Source: Naganishia liquefaciens (taxonomy: Eukaryota > Basidiomycota > Tremellomycetes > Filobasidiales > Filobasidiaceae). Taken from it: a stretch of 64,000 nt of DNA. Position 1 is the stretch's first letter, and the number at the start of each line of letters is the position of its first letter. The notes under the pieces were generated by a model. It saw only the letters and a program-made list of their open reading frames with translations. It was not told the origin of the DNA and ran no database searches. This document shows, piece after piece, positions 32,934 through 45,145 of this stretch. Where the stretch lies: assembly GCA_013423385.1 (NCBI GenBank), contig BLZA01000009.1, positions 1,054,001 through 1,118,000 of the forward strand, read 5' to 3'. A program made the translations under genes and the position numbers.

Positions 32934-35900
32934 ATGGACATCGAATCGCCGTACGAGCTCACTCGGCTCATTCGAGCGATTGCAGAGCCCACGTCGGCGC
33001 ACGGCATTGAGAGAGATGTCCTTGCGGAACTGCTCGGGCTCGAGCAAGATCCTCAAGATCTTGTCAAGATGAAGCAGTATGCAAAGCGCAGAGTCGAGAG
33101 CGAGTTTCTACAGCCTGTGAAGGATTTGGAGGATGAGTATATTGGACATTGGCAGATGTGAGTGGTCTATTTTCAATGCCAATTTCAAGCGTGCTGATCG
33201 AATTTCCGGAAAGGCTCAACCCCGTCGAAATCCCCGTTCCGAAACCAGAACTCGAGACTCTTCCCCCGACGCATACCGTCATCCCCATGCTTCGGGGTCT
33301 CGACGGAACCTTTGCCGGATGGAAAGAGATTTACGCGCCGCCGCCTGCACCTCCTCCGACCGCATCGGGATCCACCGAGCGCAAGCCCGGCGGGATGATG
33401 ACCTTTGTGAGGGGCAAAGGGAATTATGTCCCTTTTCGACCTGGTGGGCTGGATGATGCAGCGTTCGACAGGGATTCTGAGCGCGAAGGGGAGGAAGAAA
33501 CCGAGGAGGAGAAGGCGAGACGGGAGTTGGAAGAGGAAGAAGCGATGGGAAAGACGTGGAAGACCATTGCGCCGGGGATGCGCAGGGGTCTGAAGCTCGA
33601 TGGCGGTGAGGCGCAAAGACGGAGCCATTGATGGTAGACAGACTGATAGGTTCTCATCACAGCGGATGAGTTCTTACGCACAGTCCTGGGTGAAGACTCG
33701 TTCACGGCGCCTGTCAAACGTCGTAAGAGACCAAAGCAACAGATTGGCGTGTCCTCCACGGATATGCAGGACGGGGCTATGGATGAGAATATGGCAGTAG
33801 GTTCAACGCTGTCGGACTTGTCATCATCCTAACACCTTCTGACAGGTCGCACATGTCCGAGCCCCGTCAAAGAACGAGGAGCGAAGCGAGATTGATGATC
33901 TCCTTCCCATCTCGGTACGTTTCTCGCTCGGTATCAATGGGAAAAGACTCACATCCACTACCTCGGCGCTGCAGCGGCTTCCGGCACCCCCGACGACGCG
34001 AAGAAGACGAGGACCGCCCAAGAGAGAATGGGCGCACATTGTGGATGTCAATCAGGAGATGGTGAACGTGAGTGACCAAAAACATTTACAAGTCTTCGGC
34101 TCCTGTACTGATCGAGATTCCGACGGCTCTAGTTCCACGAGATGGTGCCCGAAATGGCTCACAAAGTACGAGACAATCGGATCCCGCGTTGAGGTCAGCC
34201 AATTCTAACCCACTATCCTAGTACCCCTTCGAGCTCGATACGTTCCAGAAGGAGGCAGTGTATCATCTCGAGATGGGTGATTCGGTGTTTGTGGCCGCTC
34301 ATACAAGTGCGGGAAAGACGGTGGTGGCGGAATATGCCATTAGTCTGGCCATGAAGCATATGACGAGGTACGTTCTGCTCCGTCGCTCGGGTACTGCCAT
34401 CCTGATTCCTATCCCTAATGTCCTTTGAAGAGCAATTTATACCTCGCCAATCAAGGCCCTCTCGAACCAAAAGTTCCGAGATTTCAAGACGACCTACGGC
34501 GCGGAAAACGTTGGCATCTTGACTGGAGACGTGCAGATCAATCCCGAAGCACCCTGCTTGATCGTGAGTCCAGAAATCCGTCTCTTTAAGGTGGCTGTCA
34601 TCTCACTGGCGGCTTTTTGTGGCATAGATGACGACAGAGATTCTACGGAGCATGCTTTATCGCGGCGCCGACTTGATCAGAGACGTCGAGTTTGTGATTT
34701 TCGACGAAGTGCATTACGTGAATGACGCAGAGGTTAGTCTAAAACTCGACAGAGTGGCATTTCACTAGGAGACTGACGCCCGTGCGTTAGCGTGGCGTTG
34801 TCTGGGAGGAAGTCATCATCATGTTGCCGGAACACATCAACATCATCCTGCTTTCCGCAACCGTGCCAAACACACATGAGTTCGCTTCATGGGTCGGGTG
34901 AGTCTATGGTTCTTGCCAGCGACAAAGCTAATGAGCAGGATTGTAGACGCACAAAGAAAAAGGACATTTATGTCATTTCCACGCCAAAGCGTCCGGTGCC
35001 GTTGGAACACTATTTATGGGCTGGCAAGGAACTGCATAAGATCGTGGATGACTCAAGCCACTTTGTGCCAGAAGGGTAAGTCCAACGATAGTCGTGCATT
35101 CTCGTACTGAATCCATGAGTAACAGTTACAAGGCGGCGGGCGAATCGCTCAAAAGAAAACAGGAAAAAGAGCGAGAAGCCGCAGGCTTGCCACCGCTACA
35201 GCGTACGGGCGGCCGAGGAATGCCTGCTCGTGGCGGAGCGAGGGGTCTACCGAACGGCCGCGGCACACCTGCAAGAGGCGGTCGAGGTGGCGGACAGGCG
35301 GGTCGGGGAGGTTCGAGTGGCGTCACGCATTACGGAGCTCCTCGCTCGTACGGCGGTGCTGGATCAATGGACAAGAATCTCTGGTCGCAACTGGTCAATC
35401 ATCTCAAAAAAATCGATCTTCTGCCTGTCGTCGTCTTTACATTCAGCAAAAAGCGATGTGAAGCCAATGCGGCGAGTCTGTCTGCGGTCGATCTTAATGT
35501 CGCAAGCGAGAAGAGTGAGGTCCATGTCACGGTCGAGAAGGCTCTCACTAGATTGAAAGGTTGGTGACTCGTAAACTCAAGTAAGGGAATGAAGCTGACC
35601 ACGGTCTTCAGGCTCAGACAAGAAGCTGCCTCAGATCGCACGAATGCGAGAACTCCTCATGCGAGGAATCGGCGTTCATCATGGAGGTCTCCTTCCGATC
35701 GTCAAGGAGGTAGTCGAGATTCTTTTCTCGAGGGGTCTTGTCAAAGTCTTGTTTGCTACCGAAACATTCGCCATGGGCGTCAACATGCCCGCGAAGAGTG
35801 TGGTCTTTTCCCATATCAGAAAACACGACGGTAACAACTTCCGAACCCTGGAACCGGGAGAGTATACCCAAATGGCTGGAAGAGCAGGTCGACGAGGTCT

Positions 35901-38015
35901 GGACTCTACAGGAACAGTCGTCATTATCGGAGGCGATGAGCTACCAGAAGTAGGTACACGCGCTCATTTTGTATTCGGTGCTGACAAAGTCATCATTGTC
36001 AGCAATCAACCCTCACAGAAATGATGCTCGGCACCCCGAATAAGCTCATCTCGCAATTCCGCTTGACCTACAACATGATTTTGAATCTTTTGCGAGTCGA
36101 GGCTCTGCGAGTGGAAGAGATGATAAAACGAAGCTTCTCTGAGAATGCATCGCAGGCATTGGCGCCGGAGCAACAACGTCAGGTCGAAGCGGTAGGTACG
36201 CTGCTCTGGCAAGATCCCTCAGCTGACCCTCTCCTAGACCGAGCGGCGGCTTGCCATAATTCCTCGCGTGGATTGCGAAGTGTGCTCGTCCGACATTGAA
36301 GCATTCTATGATATCTCCGCCGAGGTGGCCCGTAAAAACACTCTCCTCATTCAGGCTGCCGCAACGCATCATCAGGGCAACAAGACTCTCAGCTCTGGTC
36401 GAGTCGTTTTACTTTACGACAAGGTGTGCTATTCCATGTACCCTCCCGTGAAACTAGCTAATCTTTCTTGAATCCAGCACTTCCGTGGCAACGTCGCCAT
36501 CATCCTTCGACCTTCACCTGGTCTCATCGACCCTGATTCCATTGATCAGCCTTCTGACGAGGGGTTGAGAACCTATTGGGTTCTTGCCTTGGTATCACAG
36601 AGTACAAGGACCAAGGAAGACGGTACGTCAGCTGTCTGAGGCTTTCCAGGTCGCGCTAACGTCCCAATCGCACCCAGATTTCGAAGCCAAGACTGCGCCG
36701 CCTCGGTGGAGAGTGTCGCTTGGCGAGAATCCTCTCGTTGAGCCGACGTGGGAAATTGTCACGGTAGCGACTTCGAGTATCAATCTCGTCATCAACAGAG
36801 TAGAGAAGGTAAGATCGGCGAGATGAACCATACCAGCCAGCTGAAAATACGCTTCATAGGTGGATGTAAATGCTGTTCTGGACAAGAACGATCCAGTTGC
36901 CATCGACTCAACGTTGTCGTCTCTACAAGATTTGTACGACTCGCTAAAGAGCGGTGGTGAGATCCCCGAAGTAGAGTGGACCAGAATGCGGCAACTAGAC
37001 TTCCAGGAAGCATTGAAGGCGAGAAATAGTCTTGCTGGAAGATTGACGTCGATGAGCTGTCAGCTGTGCGCTGACTTTACAGAGCATGTGAGTTGATGGC
37101 TCATTTCTCGATTGACTTTACTGAATATGGCTTTTCCATAGTACGAGACCTTGCATGAACGCAAATTGATTGAACTCGATCTGCAGCAGCTCAAACTTGC
37201 CCTATCCGATCAAAACCTGGAGTTGTTGCCAGATTACGAGCAACGTGTCGATGTCCTGAAATCGCTGCAATTCATCGATGAGAATGCAACTGTCTTACTC
37301 AAGGGCAGGGTCGCGTGCGAGGTGAGTACTCGTTCCTCCGCAACTTGCAAAAAAGCTGATCGCCTCCGCTGAAGATCAACTCGTCGAACGAGCTCGTATT
37401 GACGGAATTAATCCTAGATAACATTCTCGCAGACTACACGGCAGAGGAAGTTGTGGCTTTGCTCTCTGTCTTCATCTTTGTCGAAAAGACGGAATCCGCA
37501 CCGGAAATTCCGGAAAAGATCCAGCAGGTGCGTCGGCGTGATGCTTTTTGAGGCGTCCCTAACAGCATTTGGCAGGGACTCGATGTCGTCTACGGGATCG
37601 CCGAGCGAATAGAGGCAGTTCAGGACGCGCACTCTGTCCGACATGATGAATTCGTTACGCCATTCAAACACGGTCTTGTGGAAGTTGTCTATGAATGGGC
37701 CAAGGGAATGGTATGGCATATTGTCCTTGTATTCCGATCGCTTGCTAATCATCTATTCCTGCAGCCGTTCGATCAGATCACAGACCTGACGGATGTGCCT
37801 GAGGGTACGATCGTCCGTTGTATCACTCGTCTAGATGAAACTTGTCGAGAAGTACGCGACGCAGCACGTGTGATCGGGGATCGCGATTTGTTCACAAAAA
37901 TGGAGGAGGCACAAGCCTTGATTAAGCGAGATAGTAAGTATCGACAATTGACATGCGTAAGCGCGAATGCTGACGTTGCTCCACAGTTGTCTTTGCGGCC
38001 AGTTTATACTTTTAG
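32934..38015 (+). CDS. SKI2: Ski2 superkiller RNA helicase
   Basis: DExH helicase of the Ski complex, which feeds mRNA 3'-to-5' into the cytoplasmic exosome. The N-terminal segment starts [20 protein letters not shown] and includes an acidic helix ([20 protein letters not shown]). The core follows in order: Q-type motif [20 protein letters not shown]; Walker A AHTSAGKT (about 34296-34320); [20 protein letters not shown] box at about 34700; LLSATVPN; then [20 protein letters not shown] and [15 protein letters not shown]. An Arg-Gly-rich insertion (35209-35322) lies between the two RecA domains. The arch/beta-barrel and DSHCT domain end the protein ([20 protein letters not shown], then [12 protein letters not shown]). 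About 20 introns, median near 55 nt. Identity is firm; a few exon joints are approximate. Confidence 0.95.
35209..35322 (+). repeat. Arg-Gly-Gly-rich low-complexity insertion in SKI2
   Basis: Codes for repeated GGRG, RGG and ARGG units between helicase motifs III and IV. RGG boxes are established RNA-binding and arginine-methylation sites; their role in this protein is inference. Confidence 0.7.
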
Positions 38016-38117
38016 ACTAGAGACATAGATGTCGTTGGTGATTATGAACTAGCTAGAATACATATGGACTTACCAGCATATACCATATTTTGTAATACAG
38101 CCTGTCTTCGGTGTGCT

Positions 38118-38985
38118 TTATCCCGGCGTCAGGAACCCAATCATACAGGTGTCGAGCATGTAATCCACGTTTACCCAGGCGTGCGTCAGCACTGATAAGG
38201 GGATATGGCTAAGCCGCAACTTCCAGATAGGCGTAGCTTTACTCACTGAAGAGCTTGGTCCCGTCTCTTCCTGCGCACCGCATAAGCTCTTTTTCGCCTC
38301 CGGGATGGAAGCGCAGGTATTCTGTAATATTGTAAACTTTGCCATTGAAGGCGGACCAGGCGTCTTCGGGCGTATTGTGCTTTGTAAAACGCAAAGCCTG
38401 AGCTTCCAATCTCGAGGTGATGATTCCTCGTTCACAACATACTCTCTTCAGCTCATCGAGCGTTACCCTGATCGGGATCATATGTCCCGCTCGGAGCTTT
38501 GGATCCCCGCTGCTCTTAACGCGCGCCCAATCGAGCGGACTGCACCCAGGGGCGAGTGCGACCTTTTGACGCTTCTTGATCGCTGGATTCGGCTTCTTGG
38601 TCGTCGTTGGGGGTGTTTGGAGACTTGGTGCCGCAGAGAATGAATCTTGATGGCGTGTGGGAGGGGAAGCTGTACGGTCGGAACTTGATGGCGAGGGCGG
38701 GACAACGTCAAAGTCTAGTTCTGGGGGCGGGCGTGTTTGAAGGGATAGTCTGGGTGCTTGGCTCCTTTGTGCCGAATCGAGCATGGGGAACGACGGTGGA
38801 GCATCGATGTCATCTTCTGCCGTGCCTGGTGATTGTGTCTTTCGCGAAGCATCTTTTGTCGTGTTCTCTTCAGCTTCCTCTGTCCGCTTAGTGGACCAGA
38901 ATGGTAGTCTTGGAATCGCCTGGTCGAAGGCGGGAATGAGACCAACAAAGCTGCGGACGCGATGTTCTGTACTCACAAATGACAT
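38118..38985 (-). CDS. cytochrome b5-domain protein (Irc21/Cyb5R4-like)
   Basis: Probable soluble heme protein. The first two thirds are Ser/Pro/Thr-rich and disordered. The b5 domain follows: GKVYNITEYLRFHPGGEKEL with the first heme His in HPGGE; then, after a 60-nt intron (GTGAGT to ATCAG), LFMLTHAWVNVDYMLDTCMI with the second heme His. The stretch before it (CSPLDWARVKSSG then PIRVTLDELKR) matches fungal proteins of the Irc21 and S. pombe Oca8 kind, in which a b5 domain is fused to a low-complexity N-terminus. I used the Met at 38985; an upstream in-frame Met exists at 39060. Two exons, no transmembrane tail, hence distinct from the tail-anchored microsomal b5. Confidence 0.85.
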
Positions 38986-39220
38986 GTCGGCGTTCCAGTG
39001 ATCACTGCTGAGCCGCCAGGTGACTGTCAGACGACACCGGTAGCTTGGCCCTCTCCACAAGTCCGGTCGCCTCGTCGAATTCTCTATCGCCTCGTCGGCT
39101 CGATCGCGTTGTTTACTTTGTCATGTGCGATGTGAAACACCTCCGGCCCGAAAATGGCCCGAGCAGCCAGTCATTGACGCAAGACGAGCATTTGTACGGC
39201 GACATCTCCAACCACGATAG
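38986..39220. promoter_or_regulatory. divergent promoter region, b5 protein and PLP decarboxylase
   Basis: About 235 bp between two divergent start codons. No obvious core element; candidate shared promoter by position only. Confidence 0.35.
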
Positions 39221-41321
39221 ATGACCTGGCCGTACAAGGACACCATGCCAATTGACAGCGCCCCGGAGACCTTCATTGCCGGTCTCACAGCCGTAACCGA
39301 CCATATCCAACACCGGTTCTCCGAATTGAACGACTCGGAACCGATCCCCTCACGACGCGAAATCGACGCGGCCCTCCAAGCTTTACCTTCTGCACTTCCG
39401 CGTTCGGGGCTAGGGGTAGATGCAACGGTCCATCATCTGATCAAGGATATCACTCCAGGTCTCCTGAGGGGGCACGCTGGATCGCGGTTCTATGGGCTCG
39501 TGACAGGAGGTGTGACGCCGGCTTCCCAATTGGCGGATATCTTGGGCACGTCCTGTAAGTGTATTGAAGAGTCCACAAATGTGTATTGCAATGACTGACG
39601 GTACGTCTAGATGATGAGAGCCTTCAAATCAATTTTCCGGTCAGTAGCTCTTGAAGCGGGGCGTTCGGTAGAGAGGCTGGATGCTTGTTTGCAGGACGCT
39701 ACCATGGCTGTGGCACTGGAGCAGAGAGCGCTGGACATGGTTCTTGATCTATTAGATATCCCCGCAGAGTGGTTCAAGGGCAGATCTGTTACCACTGGTG
39801 CGACGGCTAGTAATATCATGGGTCTCGGTATGCCATCTCTCTTGAGCTTTTTAACAAGGACTGATTTTCGGATGATTTCCAGCGTGTGGACGCGACGCCC
39901 TTCTCCTACAATCACCACACCTGCCAGAAGGGTACACTATCGCTGAGCACGGATTCCCGCCTCACATCGCCACGGTTGGCCAAAGTCCGTCATCGGTCCC
40001 AGCCATCAAAGTCTTGACGGTCAAGGCGCACGGATCGATCCTCAAAGCCGCCGCGATCACAGGGATCGGGAGGGCCAATGTCCTCGATATACCGGCTGCA
40101 ACGAGCGAGGAAAATCCTTGGGGGTTGGCATTCGATACCATTCGACTGGAAGAAGAGCTTTGCCAGGCGGATTCTCTCAGGCAGGGTGTGATCGTCGTGG
40201 TTACGCTGGGGGAAGTGAATACTGTCAGTTGTCAAACGAAGAGACACTCGTCCGCATCTCACGTGCTAGTGACAGGGCGGATTCACGCCAAACATCCCTG
40301 GTATCGAGGCTCTGTGTCGGAAATACCATGCTTGGCTCCACATTGACGGAGGTGAGTAGAACCCTTTCCGCGGAATGATGCTTGTTAAAGCTATGTTTAG
40401 CATTCGGCGGATTCGCGGCGCTGTTGCCGCAGTATCGGCATCTTGTGGAAGAGATGAAGCTAGCCGATAGCTTAACGCTCGATGGTGAGCGGGTCTACGA
40501 AATCAGGGAAAATTTCTGATGAAGCTGCTGTGAGAAGCACATAAATGGCTCAACGTAAGTTTAGTAAGAGTCTACCCGCGGAATAGCTCACAGACAGGCT
40601 TCATCAGGTGCCTTACGACACTGCTATGTTCTACACCCGCAAAGCTTCCGATCTGATACGAAGCTTTGGCCCCTCACCGCGTCTTGGAACTCCGGCATAC
40701 CTACAAGTCCACGCCGACAGCGCTACCGCTACCGTAGACGTACCAGACGATGTACTCAAGCTGAGAGAATGGCTTTCAGGACTGACGAGCCCTTTGAATT
40801 GCGGGATCGAGAACTCGAGAAGATTTCGGGCACTGCCGCTTTATGCTGGTCTACTGGAGCAGGGTAAAGCTGGGTATACTGGTAAGTGATTGCGTAGCAA
40901 TCAAAAGAGGTTGTGTGCTACATCGCGGAATGACTAATATCCCGTAGATATCATTCGCCGGAATTGTGACTTTGCGCAACGTATCTGTGCGTGGCTAACC
41001 GACCCAGCGAAAGGCGGAAAATGGTACACGCTCGTCAACAGCGTCGAGGATGCAGCCAACCCTGCAAGTTCTGCCAAGGTGCCATTAAATATTGTCTTGT
41101 TCCGCGGATCTCATGCCTCATGTTACCCTCCCTCTGATATGTCATCAACAACGCGACTTCTTCACGCTATCAATAGACAGCGACTGATCTACGTCACGCC
41201 TACGAGCTGGGCTGGCGTTGGCGCGTTGCGAATTGCCGTGTCAAATTGGCGGACAGGGCTGGAGGGGGATGGAGACTTTGAGGCTGTCATCACGGCCTTG
41301 AGCGTGGCTGCACACGGATAG
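39221..41321 (+). CDS. group II PLP-dependent (aromatic amino acid type) decarboxylase
   Basis: Predicted pyridoxal-phosphate enzyme of the aromatic-L-amino-acid/tyrosine/glutamate decarboxylase fold. Motifs in order: GSRFYGLVTGGVTPASQLAD; LQINFPDATMAVALEQRALD; VTTGATASNIMGLACGRD; HGSILKAAAITGIG; VTLGEVNTGGF; HIDGAFGGFAALLP; and LTLDAHKWLNVPYDTAMF with the PLP-binding Lys. The C-terminal small domain ends SWAGVGALRIAVSNWRTG. The Lys motif is carried by a 17-nt microexon (40538-40554), and a 29-nt exon (39611-39639) encodes DESLQINFP. ATG 39245 has better context (CACCATG) than 39221 and may be the true start. The substrate cannot be told from sequence; the fungal relatives form a divergent group. 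About eight introns. Confidence 0.9.
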
Positions 41322-41518
41322 GACTTGGAATCCTGAAGAAGACAATTACGAATGATCCAGGTTATTACAACGCATTCCAATCTAAGTATTTTTCATCCGA
41401 GAAGAGTAGGATGCTGTCAGATTCCAATTGCAATTGTTCCTGAGCAGCAAGAGTGAAACGAGGAACGGAAAACGAGGACGTTGGGGAACCGACGAAAGAA
41501 TACAGCGCATAACTTATC

Positions 41519-42359
41519 TCAAGCGGTTGGATTGTCATAGATGAACATGATGATCCGGCCTTCAGTATTGACCTTGAAGGGCAAGGGTAGTTTCTGCATG
41601 GGTTCATTCCTAAAGGTCTCGCCAATCTTGAGACGATACGGGTTGGGATAGGGACCCAGCAAGGAGCCATCCTTGCCATCGAATCTACGGAATGGCGATG
41701 AATCAGTGTCACTGAAAGTTCTGGCATTAGCAGTCTGCAAGGCTCTCACTTGAAGTCAGTCTTCTCTTGATATGGAACTTTCTCCCACTTCAAGCCGAGC
41801 TTTCCATTATCGAGATACGTCATTTCCTTGGTCGCCCGTATGCTGAAGAGGCTCTTTCCCTCCAGAAGTTCCGCCTTGTCGTCGCTCTTCTTTATTCCCT
41901 CGAGCAACATCAGATCGCCGTAGAGTTGACTATCATGGGTCGTGATGTTGGCAAAAGCGACGTCGATAGCCGCTCGGCTGTTACTCGGAGGCAGATTGCA
42001 AGCAGGGAATGCAAAGACAAATTTCTATTCAGATCAAAGCATGCACGTCAGTCTCGTGTGGCAGAAAATCGCCAGGATGCACTCCACTCCCGAAAATCTG
42101 CAAGTCGGTGTTCTGCTCTTCCACTTACCTCGTCTCCCTTTTTCTTCACAGATAGTAGCATGTTGCACTCTCCCTCCTTAGGAGTCACAAGGCCTTTGAT
42201 GGCACTTAAATGAGCCGGGTCGTAGTAGAACACCTTTGGAGGCTCCGCAATTCTTATCATTGACTTTCCATCCGTCTTGAGAGGATTGGCCATAGAAGAC
42301 GGAATCACGCCAGCAATGGCGAGAAATGCTATTCCGCTAAATAGCTTGCCGAGAAACAT
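41519..42359 (-). CDS. small secreted protein, unknown function, three exons
   Basis: The N-terminus is a clear signal peptide (MFLGKLFSGIAFLAIAGVIP, cleavage near SSMA). Exon 1 ends LLSVKKKGDE. After an intron of about 100 nt, exon 2 (about 42023-41761) encodes KFVFAFPACNLPPSNSRAAI through MTYLDNGKLGLKWEKVPYQE. After a 65-nt intron, exon 3 encodes FDGKDGSLLGPYPNPYRLKI to the stop at 41519. The mature protein is about 200 residues with few cysteines and no membrane segment. I recognise no family; the repeating short strands suggest a beta-rich fold. Frames and splice sites agree well over three exons, so the gene itself is likely real. Confidence 0.75.
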
Positions 42360-43260
42360 CTTTCTTGATATTCCGGTGTCTAGTATTACCTATGATTGTG
42401 CCACCAAATAGTCTTTCGTGTGGCTTTCTGGTGCAACTGAATAGAAGGCCTACGTTCTCGGGTCTTATGTAAACAACGGCTCAGTGTCTCATGGCGAGGA
42501 GGACAAAAGGTCGCTACTTTGCCAATTGAGAGCCCCGCGAGGGCTTACCCTTTCTTTGAAAGAACTCAAAGGGGATAAGACTTTGTCCCTTATATCAAGC
42601 GTGAAAGGAGTTTATGAATTGTACTCACCTTTTGTCGAACGTCAGAAAGGGTACGTTACTCTGGTATTTGGGAATGATCGCACCATTCCATCGCAGGTCA
42701 TTTCCGGCGAGGCTTGATTCCTTTCGCAAATGTCATTCGTTGCCTGACATGTGGTTGGAAGCTGGATTGGCGTGATTTATGTGGCCCAAAGTCGAAAGGA
42801 GAAGTATTTCACAACTTGACCAGCTACACCATCGCCATCAAGACACTGAAGGGTTGCTCCTACGCAGACCTCGTGAGATCGTGTATATCTAAAGCCAAGC
42901 TATACAGATACAGAATGTGATACATTTTACCGATACAGTTGAGAGACACACAGACGAACTAGGATGTCATCTCCTTTACGAATTGCTTCATTGCGATGAT
43001 GCTTGAGGGGATCAGACCAAGAATATGTTAACAGTCAAGCCCAGGTAGCTTGACGAGCCCACGTCACGTCTACACCATCATGGCACCTTGCGCTGGCTTG
43101 TTCGTGTATTGCCCCGGAGAATAACCGGCTCCGATGTGGCCCCCGGATCCGAGCAGCCCAGCGTCCGACTGACGCGAGCCCAAAGCATCAGAAGGGGCAC
43201 CTGCAAACGCCTCGTGGTCTCGCCAGCCACCTATATAATCTTACACGGTGAGACAAGGTC
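42360..43260. other. 0.9-kb gap, promoter of the secreted protein; no gene recognised
   Basis: Contains a 77-codon plus-strand frame (42484-42717) with no family resemblance, and otherwise only short frames. Presumably the promoter of the secreted-protein gene and the 3' flank of the lipid phosphatase. Confidence 0.4.
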
Positions 43261-45145
43261 TCAACCAAAATCAACAGAGAACTTGCCTTCATGGGTAAAA
43301 GGTCGGTGCAGCATAGATTCCTGTACGCTGTAGCCGAATTTAGAAAAGGCTCCCTCGGACGCGTGTCGATGGAAGAGGGAGGTGGAGCCTGTTGAACACA
43401 GCAGGTATTCGTAAATACCCTTGGCTTGAATGTCTTCTTTTGCACATACGGGGTAAGAGAACATGGTTGAACCTGAAGTCCCAGATGGCTGCAAACGTCT
43501 TTCGGTACGCAATGAACGCACAGAATGTGCCAGTCAAGGCACCGCCTACGCAGTCGTACCCTTTTCGCGAAATAAAGGTCAATGGAAGCACTGTAGCCAT
43601 CTCGCATGCGAGGCGAGGCTTACAGTTGTGATATTCATCGACCGTTAGACTGGCGGCAATCAAAACGGCGCCACACACGGGTGCGATCGTCAGTACGTAT
43701 TTCCAGTACCTATAATGTGTACTTGAGACTCTCCGCAGACCACGCCAAGCTCACTGATACTCACGCTCCACGGTGGTCAGACATGACCTTCAGCTGAGCA
43801 TTGAAGTAGAAGAACAGATACTACAAGGGTTCAAGGTGAGCTGTGACCCGTTGACGAGAAAGAATCCGTTCTCACGATGAGACCAGCGAACGCTGCAGTC
43901 GAGTGTCCGGACCTGACAGACATCGCTCAGTCACGGATCTCTGCAGTCAGGGCGGAGGCGGCTCACATCCAGCTCTCCAGCGAGTCATTAATATCATTGG
44001 CATCCCTGTACCAAAAGGTTACCGTCAGTACAGCCTCTACGCTGCGGTCAAACTCTGCGATACATACCCAGTGCAAACCTCGCGGGTATACATATACCCT
44101 TCAAAGCCCATTCCCGTCTGCCTGCTGAAGTCCGGTTTGCAGACGTCGAGGAAATGAGGTCGTAAACCGCCTGTCCATAACGACGAGGATCAGATCGGCG
44201 CATGCCAATCGCCTCCAGTGACTACCTACCGATAAGCCACTTGTTGAAGACTGGAAGCGCGTAATGTAGAATGCAAAACGGTGAGTAAACCGGTATTGAT
44301 TGCTTTGGCTACTGGATCATACCCTGGAAAACCGCTGCCGTGACTATCGCCGGACCTCAGGATCAGCTCGTATTCGCCACTCTATCTTACTTGCCAAACT
44401 CACTTAGACCCTCAAGCAAACCCATCGTAGAGCCAAGCAACATTTCCGGACTCCTGTGTCTGATCTGGAACAGGACGAAGAAGACAAAAGGCACGAAGAA
44501 GGCGATGAGGGCCGCAGCATAGATCGGAATCTAACGGAGCAAGCGGTTCAGCTTCAGAAATCTATCTTGGAACGGTCCGAACGGATGAGACATACGATGT
44601 TCTTGCGGTACTGTTGAATAGCGGGAGAAATAGGTGAGATCATGGCGCCCAGTGGTTTTGCTTCTCGCCACTGACAGGGTACGCGAACCTGAAACGTTAA
44701 GAAGAACATTCAATAATGAGTAACCTGGAGAATCCATTCTGCTTACTGCGGGTACACGACCTCGGAGTTGTTGTTGTATATCGGGAAGTTTCTCGTCGGC
44801 GCTGGGTCAGCCTCGTACACTCCCAACCCGATAGCACCCATGGCGGCCATGGTGAGCAAGTCGAGCAAGTGGAGCCTAGGAGGTGTCATGATGCGATCAT
44901 GAGAAAAATCTTTCGCTCATGCGTTTCGTGGAAACTCACTTGATCCATTGTCCAAATTTGAACTTGTGCCCATACGGCCCATCTGGACCACTCATACCAC
45001 CTGCTGCCATCGACTTATTCGTGTGCTTGTTGCTAAACATACCGCGTTTCTCTTGTACGACGGGCTCTTGCTGTCCGGGGACCGTTGCTGTGCGCGCGGT
45101 ATCACGAGTGGCGCTGGGCGCCATGGTTGTTTCGTTTGTGGCCAT
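43261..45145 (-). CDS. PAP2-superfamily lipid phosphatase, multi-pass membrane protein
   Basis: Predicted phosphatidate or related phosphatase in internal membranes. From ATG 45145 the N-terminus is polar, then FKFGQWIKLHLLDLLTMAAM begins the first membrane segment. NNNSEVVYPQFAYP follows, then IPIYAAALIAFFVPFVFFVL. PAP2 motif 1 is KWLIGGLRPHFLDVCKPDF. Motif 2 is ESWMSGHSTAAFAGLIY. Motif 3 is SLTVDEYHNWYDCVGGAL; the Arg of the textbook SRxxxxxHxxxD is Leu, which as I recall is usual in this fungal subgroup. The protein ends with a soluble tail after WDFRFNHVLLPR. About ten introns, including one that creates a 15-nt microexon at 44596-44610. It was assembled from many small exons, so details may shift. 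Confidence 0.88.

Noticed and set aside
44000-44200. Apparent loss of the PAP2 motif 2 proline and motif 3 arginine
   Set aside because: Fungal relatives of this subgroup, as I recall them, also have MSGHSTAAFAG and SLTxDEYHNWYD, so this is a subfamily trait and not damage.
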